Under the pieces are notes generated by a model that worked only from the letters and a program-made list of their open reading frames with translations, had not been told where the DNA came from and did not search any database. Both the position numbers and the translations under genes were made by a program. From Acidimicrobiia bacterium (GTDB lineage: Bacteria; Actinomycetota; Acidimicrobiia; IMCC26256; JAENVU01), in contig JANYLF010000254.1 in assembly GCA_025357995.1 (NCBI GenBank), positions 1 through 23,581 on the forward strand: a stretch of DNA of 23,581 nt, given 5' to 3'. The stretch's first letter is position 1. Each line of letters opens with the position of its first letter. Shown here one piece after another: positions 14,874 to 21,288 of the stretch.

Positions 14874-15550
14874 GGTCGGGCTACGTACCCGACGCCGCGA
14901 ACCGTGTGCACGATCCGCGAATCGTCCTCGCCCTCCGTCTTGCGGCGGAGGTATCCGATGTAGACGTCGAGTGAGCGTGAACCCGTCTCGAAGTCGAAGC
15001 CCCAGATGTGTTCGTAGATCTGGTCGCGAGAAAGCACGATCCCCGAATGCTCCATGAGGAGTTGCAGAAGGTCGAACTCGGTCTTGGTGAGATCGATGGT
15101 GCGATCGCCGCGGGTCACGATGCGGCGCAGGGGATCCAGCCGGAGGTTTCCGACCACGAGTTCGGGTTCCTCCTCCGCGCCGTGGTTGCGTCGGAGCAGC
15201 GCGCGCAGCCGCGCCAGCAACTCGTCGAGCGAGAAGGGCTTCACCACGTAGTCGTCGGCGCCGGCATCGAGGCCGCTCACGCGATCGGCCACTTGGTCGC
15301 GCGCAGTCAACACGAGAATCGGGGTCGTGACCTTGCGCGCGCGCAGGCGACGGCACACCGTGAGCCCGTCGACGGTCGGCATCATGACGTCGAGAATCAA
15401 CACATCGGGCTTGAACTCGTCGACGGCCGCGAGGGCCTTTTCACCGTCGGTCGTCGGGCACACCGTGTAGCCCTCGAGCTCCAAGGCCATGACCAACGAC
15501 TCGCGAACACTGCGGTCGTCTTCGGCGACGAGGACCCGTGCTGATTCCAT
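14870..15550 (-). CDS. OmpR/PhoB-family response regulator
   Basis: 226 aa from ATG 15550; a longer in-frame form lacks the typical N-terminus and would cover the promoter. The receiver domain (1-120) has acidic residues Asp11/Asp12, phospho-acceptor Asp54 in LILDVMMP, Thr82 and Lys104 in VVKPFS. The C-terminal winged helix (about 130-225) includes LTKTEFDLLQLLMEHSG, the recognition region SRSLDVYIGYLRRK and the closing wing IVHTVRGVGYV. A -10-like TACAGT on the minus strand lies 7 nt before the ATG, so the transcript is probably leaderless. The upstream DNA has paired 11-bp-spaced hexamers that are good candidates for its own binding sites, implying autoregulation and control of the divergent ApbE operon. 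Confidence 0.94.
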   Translation of the reverse strand: MESARVLVAEDDRSVRESLVMALELEGYTVCPTTDGEKALAAVDEFKPDVLILDVMMPTVDGLTVCRRLRARKVTTPILVLTARDQVADRVSGLDAGADDYVVKPFSLDELLARLRALLRRNHGAEEEPELVVGNLRLDPLRRIVTRGDRTIDLTKTEFDLLQLLMEHSGIVLSRDQIYEHIWGFDFETGSRSLDVYIGYLRRKTEGEDDSRIVHTVRGVGYVARP

Positions 15551-15557
15551 GCCCACG

Positions 15558-15644
15558 ACTGTACGGGCCGCACGCAAGAGCCCGGTAAGACGCGCTGGAT
15601 TTGGTTCTTGCACAGCTCTTACAGGTTGCTCGGTGCGGTCTTAC
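15558..15644. promoter_or_regulatory. Divergent control region with 11-bp-phased TCTTAC/TCTTGC repeats
   Basis: Plus strand: TCTTGC at 15606-15611, TCTTAC at 15617-15622 (11 bp on) and TCTTAC at 15639-15644 (22 bp further). Minus strand: TCTTAC at 15590-15585 and TCTTGC at 15579-15574, again 11 bp apart. The two pairs face opposite ways around about 15598. OmpR-type regulators bind as head-to-tail dimers to direct repeats about 11 bp apart. The minus pair lies just upstream of the regulator's TACAGT -10 (15563-15558), where no good -35 is visible; the plus pair lies upstream of a weak TACGAC -10 candidate. Confidence 0.7.
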
Positions 15645-15666
15645 GACCGTCGTCCACCATGTCGGC

Positions 15667-15990
15667 ATGGAGATCAACCGCACCCTCAACCCCCCTCGCC
15701 GCCGTCGGGTCGCGCATCGTTCACGCGTCGGAACGGCGGTGGCCAGCGTGGTTGCCGCCGTCGCGTTGGCCGCAGGAATGGCCACCACGGCCGCGTCGCT
15801 TTCCGCCACGGGCACAAGCGCGACGACAACGACGGCGAAGACGGCGGTCGCCAAGGTGGCGAGCACCGCGAGCGCCTCGACCGCCGCGAGTACTTCGACC
15901 GCCGCGGCGAGCACGACGAACTACTCGGCGACCGCGGGCTCCTCCAGCACGGCTTCGTCCACCGCGAACACATCGTCCCAGGCGAGCTGA
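15667..15990 (+). CDS. Exported Ala/Ser/Thr-rich low-complexity protein
   Basis: 107 aa from ATG 15667. Residues 1-20 are basic (PPRRRRVAHRSR), 21-44 form a signal or membrane anchor (VGTAVASVVAAVALAAGM), and the rest is almost only Ala, Ser and Thr, with a single Tyr at 86 and no Cys, Trp or His. It is the first gene of the rightward operon and ends 2 bp before apbE. In related loci this position is often filled by an FMN-binding-domain protein, which ApbE flavinylates on a Ser/Thr in an SGATxTS-like motif. No such motif or domain is visible here; TGTSATTTT at 48-56 is only loosely similar. It could be a non-standard flavin carrier, a glycosylated spacer or cell-wall protein, or a rapidly changing small protein. 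Function unknown. Confidence 0.65.
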   Translation: MEINRTLNPPRRRRVAHRSRVGTAVASVVAAVALAAGMATTAASLSATGTSATTTTAKTAVAKVASTASASTAASTSTAAASTTNYSATAGSSSTASSTANTSSQAS

Positions 15991-15992
15991 CG

Positions 15993-16928
15993 ATGTACTC
16001 GATCGTCGAACGGTTTCGAGCCATGGGCACCGACGCGGAGGTGACCGTCGTCGACGGCGACGCGCACCTCGTGAGCGTCGCGCGGGCACGGGTGGCCGAC
16101 CTCGAGGCCCGCTGGAGTCGTTTCGTGTCGGCAAGCGAGATCTCACGCCTCAATGCCTCCGACGGCCGCGCGATGACATTGTCGGCCGAGACCGTGATGT
16201 TGATCTCCCGCGCTCGTGATGGGTACGAGCTCACCAACGGACGGTTCGACCCACTGCAGCTGGACGCGCTCGAAGCCGTCGGATACCGCACGAGTTTTGA
16301 ATCGATTGGTCGACCGACCGTCGACCGCACGGCGTCGGCAGGCCACCTCAACCATGCTGCGACGCGCGGGCCGATCGAGATCGACGCGACCATGGGTCGC
16401 GTCGCGCTGCCGAAGGGTGCGCGCTTCGACCCGGGCGGCATCGGCAAAGGGCTCGCGGCCGACTTCGTCGTGGACGAGCTGCGCGCCCTGGGTGCCGCAG
16501 GTGTGTGCGTGAACCTCGGCGGTGATGTGCGCGTCTCCGGAATCGCACCCGACGGCGATTCCTGGCGTGTCGCGGTGCGCGATTGTGCCGACGACGATCC
16601 GAACGCGATGCTCTCGATCGCCGATGGCGCGGTGGCCACGACCTCACGGTCCCGACGCCGCTGGCAGAGCACCGCCGGTGACGAGTTCCATCACATCATC
16701 GATCCCGACACCGGGACCAGTGCCACTACCCCCGTGTTGCACGCGACCGCGATCGCGTCTCAGGGGTGGCAGGCGGAGGTCCTGAGCAAGGTCGCGTTCC
16801 TCGATCGATCGGCCGGCATCAACCTGGCCGAACGGGTCGGAGCGACCGCATTGGTCGCGACCGCGCTCGGCATCGCAGTGGGACCGAGTTGGGATCGATT
16901 TGCCCGGACGATGGAGATAGCGGCATGA
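15993..16928 (+). CDS. apbE: ApbE-family FAD:protein FMN transferase
   Basis: 311 aa. ApbE enzymes attach FMN from FAD covalently to Ser/Thr of extracytoplasmic redox proteins, using Mg2+. Motifs in order: FRAMGTDAEV (8-17), GRFDPLQL (83-90), DPGGIGKGLAAD (146-157, usually D.GGIAKG.A.D), NLGGD (174-178), VATTSR (214-219), HIIDPDTG (234-241) and WQAEVLSKVAF (259-269), where an acidic residue of the usual 'ADALST' motif binds metal. No signal peptide is visible, which is common for actinobacterial ApbE-like proteins. It starts 2 bp after the Ser/Thr-rich gene and overlaps the haem protein gene by 4 nt (ATGA), so all three are one operon. The target protein for flavinylation is not obvious in the window. 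Confidence 0.92.
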   Translation: MYSIVERFRAMGTDAEVTVVDGDAHLVSVARARVADLEARWSRFVSASEISRLNASDGRAMTLSAETVMLISRARDGYELTNGRFDPLQLDALEAVGYRTSFESIGRPTVDRTASAGHLNHAATRGPIEIDATMGRVALPKGARFDPGGIGKGLAADFVVDELRALGAAGVCVNLGGDVRVSGIAPDGDSWRVAVRDCADDDPNAMLSIADGAVATTSRSRRRWQSTAGDEFHHIIDPDTGTSATTPVLHATAIASQGWQAEVLSKVAFLDRSAGINLAERVGATALVATALGIAVGPSWDRFARTMEIAA

Positions 16929-17584
16929 GTCACCTGTTCTGGTACGCCGCTCGCGCCGGCGGCATCGTCGCGTGGGCCTTGACCGCGGCGTCGGTGGTGT
17001 GGGGGCTGTGGCTCTCGGGCCGTGTTCGTCCGTTCGGTGTGCGGCCCGCATGGATCTTGGACCTTCATCGATTCCTCGGCGGGCTCGCGACGATCTTCGT
17101 CGGTGTGCACGTGTTGGCGATCCTCGCCGACACGTACACCAACTTCGGCTTGTCCGACGTGCTCGTTCCGTTCGCGGCGAAGTGGCACCCGCTCGCGGTC
17201 GCGTGGGGCATCGTCGGGCTGTACGTGATGCTCGCGGTCGAGTTGACCTCGCTGGCTCGCAAGCACCTTCCTCACCAACTCTGGCGGCGCGTTCACGTGA
17301 TGGCCCTTCCGTTGTACGTGTTCGCGACGATCCACTACCTCGCCGCGGGCACCGATGCCACGAACCCGGTGTCGCTGGTGGCTATAGGGGTGGCGACCGC
17401 GAGCGTGGCGATCCTGTTCACCCGCCGGATGCAGGAGATGCGAGCCAAGACGAGCCGGCGCGACCAGCGGGTCGATCGCCCGACCGCGGCTGCCGCGCCC
17501 CGTGAGGTGACCGCAGGCGCGCCCGTGACTTCAGTGACTCCGGTGACTGCCGCGCGACCCCGCCGGATCCCGCAACGCACCTGA
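16925..17584 (+). CDS. Ferric-reductase-like transmembrane haem protein
   Basis: 219 aa. About five to six membrane helices occupy residues 5-165. Four histidines are placed as in bis-haem ferric reductase/NOX membrane cores: His48 (DLHRFLGG) and His62 (VGVHVLAI) in one helix, His124 (RRVHVMAL) and His137 (ATIHYLAA) in another, 14 and 13 residues apart. The cytoplasmic FAD/NAD(P)H domain of full ferric reductases is absent, as in MsrQ/YedZ-like and ApbE-linked versions. The tail after 167 is basic and Pro/Ala/Thr-rich. It probably carries electrons across the membrane to a flavinylated or other outside acceptor. ATG overlaps the apbE stop. A promoter for the sigma factor gene begins 14 bp after its stop. 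Confidence 0.88.
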   Translation: MSHLFWYAARAGGIVAWALTAASVVWGLWLSGRVRPFGVRPAWILDLHRFLGGLATIFVGVHVLAILADTYTNFGLSDVLVPFAAKWHPLAVAWGIVGLYVMLAVELTSLARKHLPHQLWRRVHVMALPLYVFATIHYLAAGTDATNPVSLVAIGVATASVAILFTRRMQEMRAKTSRRDQRVDRPTAAAAPREVTAGAPVTSVTPVTAARPRRIPQRT

Positions 17585-17597
17585 CGCGAGCGACCTA

Positions 17598-17626
17598 TTG
17601 GGTCATCGCCGACCGCGGCCGATAAC
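17598..17626 (+). promoter_or_regulatory. Candidate promoter of the ECF sigma factor gene
   Basis: TTGGGT (17598-17603) and GATAAC (17621-17626) are 17 bp apart, and the GTG start is 6 nt after the -10, which predicts a leaderless transcript. There is no Shine-Dalgarno before the GTG. Matches to consensus are 3/6 and 4/6. Confidence 0.45.
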
Positions 17627-17632
17627 CGGTGC

Positions 17633-18220
17633 GTGCGCGGAGATGATTTCGCTGATGCTCTCGCGGCCGCCCAGGTCGGTGAGGAGTGGGGATTTGCCGC
17701 GCTCTACCGCGATTTCGCACCGGCTGTCCTCGGATTCCTGCGCGGTCGGGTAGACGCGGATGCCGAGGATGTCGCGTCGGCGGTATGGCTGGAAGTCGCG
17801 CGCAGCGTCGGACGGTTTACCGGTGACGAGTCAGGGTTCCGGGCGTGGTTGTTCACCATCGTGCGCCGCCGGATGATGAACGAATACCGCCGCCGGAGTC
17901 GGGATCTCGCGGTTTCTACGGATCCGGCACTTCTCCCGATGTCGCCATCGCCCGACGATCCCGAGCGCACCGTCGTGGGCGAAATGAGCGCGACGGATGC
18001 GATCGCGCTCATCGGGACCGTGCTCCCAGAGCTCCAAGGCGAAGTGATCCTGCTGCGCGTGGTCAGCCAACTTTCGGTCGACGAGATCGCCGAAGTGCTC
18101 GACCTCGCGCCCGGTCACGTGCGCGTGCTGTCGCATCGGGGCCTGAAGGCGCTTGCCGAACATTTCTCTCGTCCGGGTGTAACGCACGCGGCCGAGCCGG
18201 GGATATCGGAGGTGACATGA
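17633..18220 (+). CDS. ECF-type RNA polymerase sigma factor
   Basis: 195 aa from GTG 17633. Region 2 (about 22-88) contains FAALYRDFAPAVLGFLRGRV, DAEDVASAVWLEVARSVGRF and FRAWLFTIVRRRMMNEYRRR, the core-binding and -10-recognition helices. Region 4 (about 128-180) has LPELQGEVILLRVVSQLSVDEIAEVLDLAPGHVRVLSHRGLKAL-type sequence with the -35-recognition helix-turn-helix. Sigma regions 1 and 3 are absent, as expected for ECF sigma factors. It overlaps the next gene by 4 nt (ATGA), typical of a sigma/anti-sigma pair. It follows the ApbE/haem operon in the same direction but seems to have its own promoter. Its target promoters cannot be read from the window. Confidence 0.92.
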   Translation: MRGDDFADALAAAQVGEEWGFAALYRDFAPAVLGFLRGRVDADAEDVASAVWLEVARSVGRFTGDESGFRAWLFTIVRRRMMNEYRRRSRDLAVSTDPALLPMSPSPDDPERTVVGEMSATDAIALIGTVLPELQGEVILLRVVSQLSVDEIAEVLDLAPGHVRVLSHRGLKALAEHFSRPGVTHAAEPGISEVT

Positions 18221-19017
18221 CTCACCACGACTTCCTCGATGCCGGAACCGCGGAACGCCTGCTTGCAGGCGCGGTCGACCCGGCCGATGCCCCTCCCGGG
18301 TACGGACCGGTCGCGGCGGTACTCACCGCAGCGAGCGCGCCCGGCTCGGTGCCGGACATCGATTTCGGGGAACTCGCAGGAGTCGCGCGCCGCGCGGCGG
18401 ACCGCTCCGGTTCGTCCACTTCCCGGAGGTCCTCCATGATCGGAAAACTGCTCACCATGAAAGCGGCGGCTGCGGCCGGCGTCATCCTGCTCGGCGCGTC
18501 GGGCGCCGCGGCGGCCACCGGATCGTTGCCGAACTCGGTGCAGGAAATCGCGCACGACACGTTGTCCCACGTCGGCGTGGATGTCCCGAACCAGGGCCAC
18601 GGCGACCAAGTGAATGACCCGAAGCACGTGGAGAACGGCACGGAGAACCCGCCGGCCGACTCGGCGACGACGGTGCCGGCCGACGGACCGACCGCTCCGG
18701 GCGACCAGCCGGTCGGAACCAACGGCGCGAATCACGACGGTACGACGCAAACCACCGAACCGCACCATTCCGAGCCGGCCACCACGGGTGACACGCACAC
18801 GGGTGACTCGCACGGCGGTGCTGGCACGACGGGCGATGTGAAGCCGGGTGACGGTCACTCCGGCGACAGCACGCCCACCACAGTCCCGACCACGGTGCCT
18901 CCGACCACGCCGACTACCGGGCCCCACCACGATGGTCCGGGCTCCGGAACCTCGGGGACCTCGGGGACCTCGGGGAGCTCCGGGACCAGCGGTTCCGGCG
19001 ACGCGCCGAAGATCTGA
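18217..19017 (+). CDS. Single-pass membrane protein coupled to the ECF sigma factor, possible anti-sigma
   Basis: 266 aa. GGAGG lies 4 nt before ATG 18217, which overlaps the sigma stop. Residues 1-78 are predicted cytoplasmic; a helix at about 79-100 (LLTMKAAAAAGVILLGASGAAAA) crosses the membrane. Next comes SLPNSVQEIAHDTLSHVGVDVP (about 103-124, split here only for description), a motif I know from proteins encoded beside actinobacterial ECF sigma genes. The remaining 140 residues are a disordered outside tail of Thr/Pro/Gly/His/Asp, ending in GTSGTSGTSG-like repeats. No zinc-binding HxxxCxxC anti-sigma motif is present, so anti-sigma activity is inferred only from position and topology. 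A cell-wall-spanning sensor tail is one reading. Confidence 0.72.
   Translation: MTHHDFLDAGTAERLLAGAVDPADAPPGYGPVAAVLTAASAPGSVPDIDFGELAGVARRAADRSGSSTSRRSSMIGKLLTMKAAAAAGVILLGASGAAAATGSLPNSVQEIAHDTLSHVGVDVPNQGHGDQVNDPKHVENGTENPPADSATTVPADGPTAPGDQPVGTNGANHDGTTQTTEPHHSEPATTGDTHTGDSHGGAGTTGDVKPGDGHSGDSTPTTVPTTVPPTTPTTGPHHDGPGSGTSGTSGTSGSSGTSGSGDAPKI
18946..18999 (+). repeat. Short 9-bp tandem repeat (Gly-Thr-Ser)
   Basis: Six consecutive 9-bp units related to GGGACCTCG, from GGAACCTCG at 18946 to GGTTCCGGC ending at 18999; units two and three are identical. They encode Gly-Thr-Ser or Gly-Ser-Ser/Gly steps at the end of the sigma-coupled membrane protein. Copy number may vary between strains by slippage. 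Confidence 0.8.
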
Positions 19018-19091
19018 ACTCTGGCGTCCTGCGCCGGTCCTGAGATCGAAATCGTTGGCGGGCTCACTCGCGGATCGGTCAGGCTGGCCCG

Positions 19092-20012
19092 ATGGGGAGT
19101 GCGTTCCAACGGGATTCGGGGGTGACAGTCGACGCGGCGATTCCGGGTCGGTACGGAGCCCATCTTCCGATGACGTGGGCAGCCCCGAACGTCCCACAGG
19201 GTGGGATTTCTCTCGCGGCGGCCACTCGGGCGATGCACGAGTCGATCGGTGTCGACACGATGGCGCTGCGATCGGTGTCGTGTGTGTTCGCGGCGCCGGT
19301 CGAGGCCGGCGAAGCCGAGATCGACGTGACGGTGTTGCGACGCGGCCGCTCGGTGGCCCAGACCATCGCCACGGTGCGCTCACCGGGACGCGATGCGGGT
19401 CTCACCGCGATCGCGGTGTTTGGTACCGCGCGGCCGGGCTTCGAGTTCACCGACGTTGCCCCACCGGAGTTTCCGGACCCGATGTCGTTGCCCCGCTTTC
19501 GCGACCCGCTTCCGGACGGTGTCGACATCGGACCCGCCTTTCCGATTTGGGCCAACCACATCGAAGGACGACCCGTGATGGGGCATCCGCCGCGGGAGGA
19601 CTACGAACCGTCTACGAGTGAGCGCCAGACGTTCCAACACTTCGACGAGACCCCGCGTCGGGACGACGGGACCATCGATCCGCTCGCGCTCGTCTGCCTC
19701 TGCGACACCATGCCCGGCGCCGTGTACGAGCGAATGGGCCAGCCGTGCGACTACGACTGGTACGGACCGAGCGCGGATCTCACGGTCCACATCACCGGCA
19801 CCGCGCGTTCGGAGTGGCTGCTGATGCGCAACCGCGCGCGACGGGCGAACGATGGTTACGCGTCGTTGGAGGTCGAGCTGCGGGATCCCGTCGAGGGACT
19901 CGTCGCCTACGGCACGCAGACGATGATCTTCACGTTCTCCGACGCAATCCCCGAGGCCGATCATCGGTTTCCGCTCGACGTTCGTCGTCAACTGCGTGTC
20001 GAGTCGCGGTGA
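19092..20012 (+). CDS. Acyl-CoA thioesterase-like protein, double hotdog (TesB/4HBT_3 type)
   Basis: 306 aa, soluble. The N-terminal hotdog (about 20-120) includes GAHLPMTWAAPNVPQGGISLAAATRAM and, after the helix, LRSVSCVFAAPVEAGEAEIDVTVLRRGRSVAQTIATV, the typical 'G..laa..raa...' and 'v..f..pv..g...v.v..lr.Grs' of TesB-like enzymes. The second hotdog (about 165-300) has DPLALVCLCDTMPGAVYERMG, ADLTVHITG and ASLEVELRDPVEGLVAYGTQTMIF. The central Asp in CLCDTMPG matches the helix residue often used in catalysis. The likely reaction is acyl-CoA hydrolysis; the chain type is unknown. ATG 19092 lacks a clear ribosome binding site. The stop overlaps the radical SAM gene start (GTGA), so the two genes are translationally coupled. 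Confidence 0.85.
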   Translation: MGSAFQRDSGVTVDAAIPGRYGAHLPMTWAAPNVPQGGISLAAATRAMHESIGVDTMALRSVSCVFAAPVEAGEAEIDVTVLRRGRSVAQTIATVRSPGRDAGLTAIAVFGTARPGFEFTDVAPPEFPDPMSLPRFRDPLPDGVDIGPAFPIWANHIEGRPVMGHPPREDYEPSTSERQTFQHFDETPRRDDGTIDPLALVCLCDTMPGAVYERMGQPCDYDWYGPSADLTVHITGTARSEWLLMRNRARRANDGYASLEVELRDPVEGLVAYGTQTMIFTFSDAIPEADHRFPLDVRRQLRVESR

Positions 20013-21274
20013 CATCCGCGCCGGTTCTCCCCGTCGACCGACCGGCGACCGCGCCGCGCTCCTTCCATGTGCTCGCGAAGCCGTCGGGCCCGATTTGCAA
20101 CTTGGATTGTTCCTACTGTTTCTTCCTGGAGAAGGAAGCGTTGTACCCCGGCGATCGGTTCCGGATGACCGACGACGTGCTCCACGCCTACATCCGCCAG
20201 GTCATCGAGTCGCAGGCTGCACCCGAGGTGACGATCGCGTGGCAGGGCGGTGAGCCCACGCTCATGGGGCTCGACTTCTTCCGCCGCGCGGTCGCGTACG
20301 CGGAGGAATGTGGCGGACCGCACCGCACGCTGCATCACACGATCCAGACGAACGGCACGCTCCTCACCGACGAGTGGTGTGCGTTCCTCCGGGAGAAGCA
20401 GTTCCTTGTGGGCATCAGCATCGACGGCCCGGAGTTGCTCCACGACGTGTACCGCGTCGACAAGCAGGGCCGACCCACGTACGAGCGGGTGAAGGTGGGT
20501 CTGGATCGACTCACGCGTGCGGGCGTCGAGTGGAACGTGTTGTGCACCGTACACGCGGCGAACCAAGCCTTGCCCGTAGAGGTCTATCGCTTCTTCCGGG
20601 ACGAGCTGGGCGCGAAGTTCGTCCAGTTCATTCCGATCGTCGAGCGCGTGACGGAGGGTAGTGACGAACTCACCGACCGTTCGGTGAACCCCGCGGCGTG
20701 GGGCGAGTTCCTCACCGCCGTGTTCGACGAGTGGGTTCGCCACGATGTGGGCGAAGTATTCGTGCAGATGTTCGATGCTGCGCTCGCGTCGTGGTACGGC
20801 GCGCCAGCTGCCCTTTGCATCTTCGCGGAGACGTGCGGGAACGCCGTGGCCCTCGAACACAACGGCGACCTCTATTCGTGTGACCACTTCGTGGATCCCG
20901 CGCATCTGCTCGGCAATATCACCGAGACGCACATGGTCGAGCTCATGGCGTCTCCGCAACAGCGCGCGTTCGGCAACGCGAAGCGCGACACGCTGCCCAC
21001 GCAATGTCGGGAGTGCCCGGTCTTGTTCGCGTGTCGCGGCGAGTGTCCGAAGAATCGGGTGCGGGTGACCGCGGCGGGTGAGCCAGGGCTCAACGAGCTC
21101 TGTGAGGGTTATCTGCACTTCTTCACGCACATCGACGGTGTGATGCGGTTGATGGTCGACGCGCTGGCGCGTGGCGGTCATGCCGGAGAAGTGGTGGAGA
21201 CGTTCGCGAGCGCCGGTCGCAACGATCCGTGTCCGTGCGGCAGCGGCCGCAAGGCCAAGCACTGCCATGGGTAA
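20009..21274 (+). CDS. Anaerobic sulfatase-maturase-type radical SAM/SPASM enzyme with C-terminal SEC-C motif
   Basis: 421 aa from GTG 20009. CNLDCSYC (Cys30, 34, 37) binds the radical [4Fe-4S] cluster, and WQGGEPTL (79-86) is the SAM-binding GGE motif. The SPASM cysteines fall at 270, 276, 291, then 333, 336, 342, 346 and 365. Their spacing (x5, x14; x2, x5, x3, x18) is nearly that of characterised anSME enzymes, which hold two auxiliary clusters. Asp292 directly after Cys291 corresponds to the proposed catalytic Asp. Such enzymes oxidise a Cys or Ser in a sulfatase to formylglycine. The last 20 residues carry CPCGSGRKAKHCH (408-420), a SEC-C zinc motif as found at the end of SecA, added to the usual enzyme. 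No sulfatase gene lies in the window, so the substrate may be elsewhere or different. Confidence 0.92.
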   Translation: MTSAPVLPVDRPATAPRSFHVLAKPSGPICNLDCSYCFFLEKEALYPGDRFRMTDDVLHAYIRQVIESQAAPEVTIAWQGGEPTLMGLDFFRRAVAYAEECGGPHRTLHHTIQTNGTLLTDEWCAFLREKQFLVGISIDGPELLHDVYRVDKQGRPTYERVKVGLDRLTRAGVEWNVLCTVHAANQALPVEVYRFFRDELGAKFVQFIPIVERVTEGSDELTDRSVNPAAWGEFLTAVFDEWVRHDVGEVFVQMFDAALASWYGAPAALCIFAETCGNAVALEHNGDLYSCDHFVDPAHLLGNITETHMVELMASPQQRAFGNAKRDTLPTQCRECPVLFACRGECPKNRVRVTAAGEPGLNELCEGYLHFFTHIDGVMRLMVDALARGGHAGEVVETFASAGRNDPCPCGSGRKAKHCHG

Positions 21275-21288
21275 CCGCGCGACGCGGA

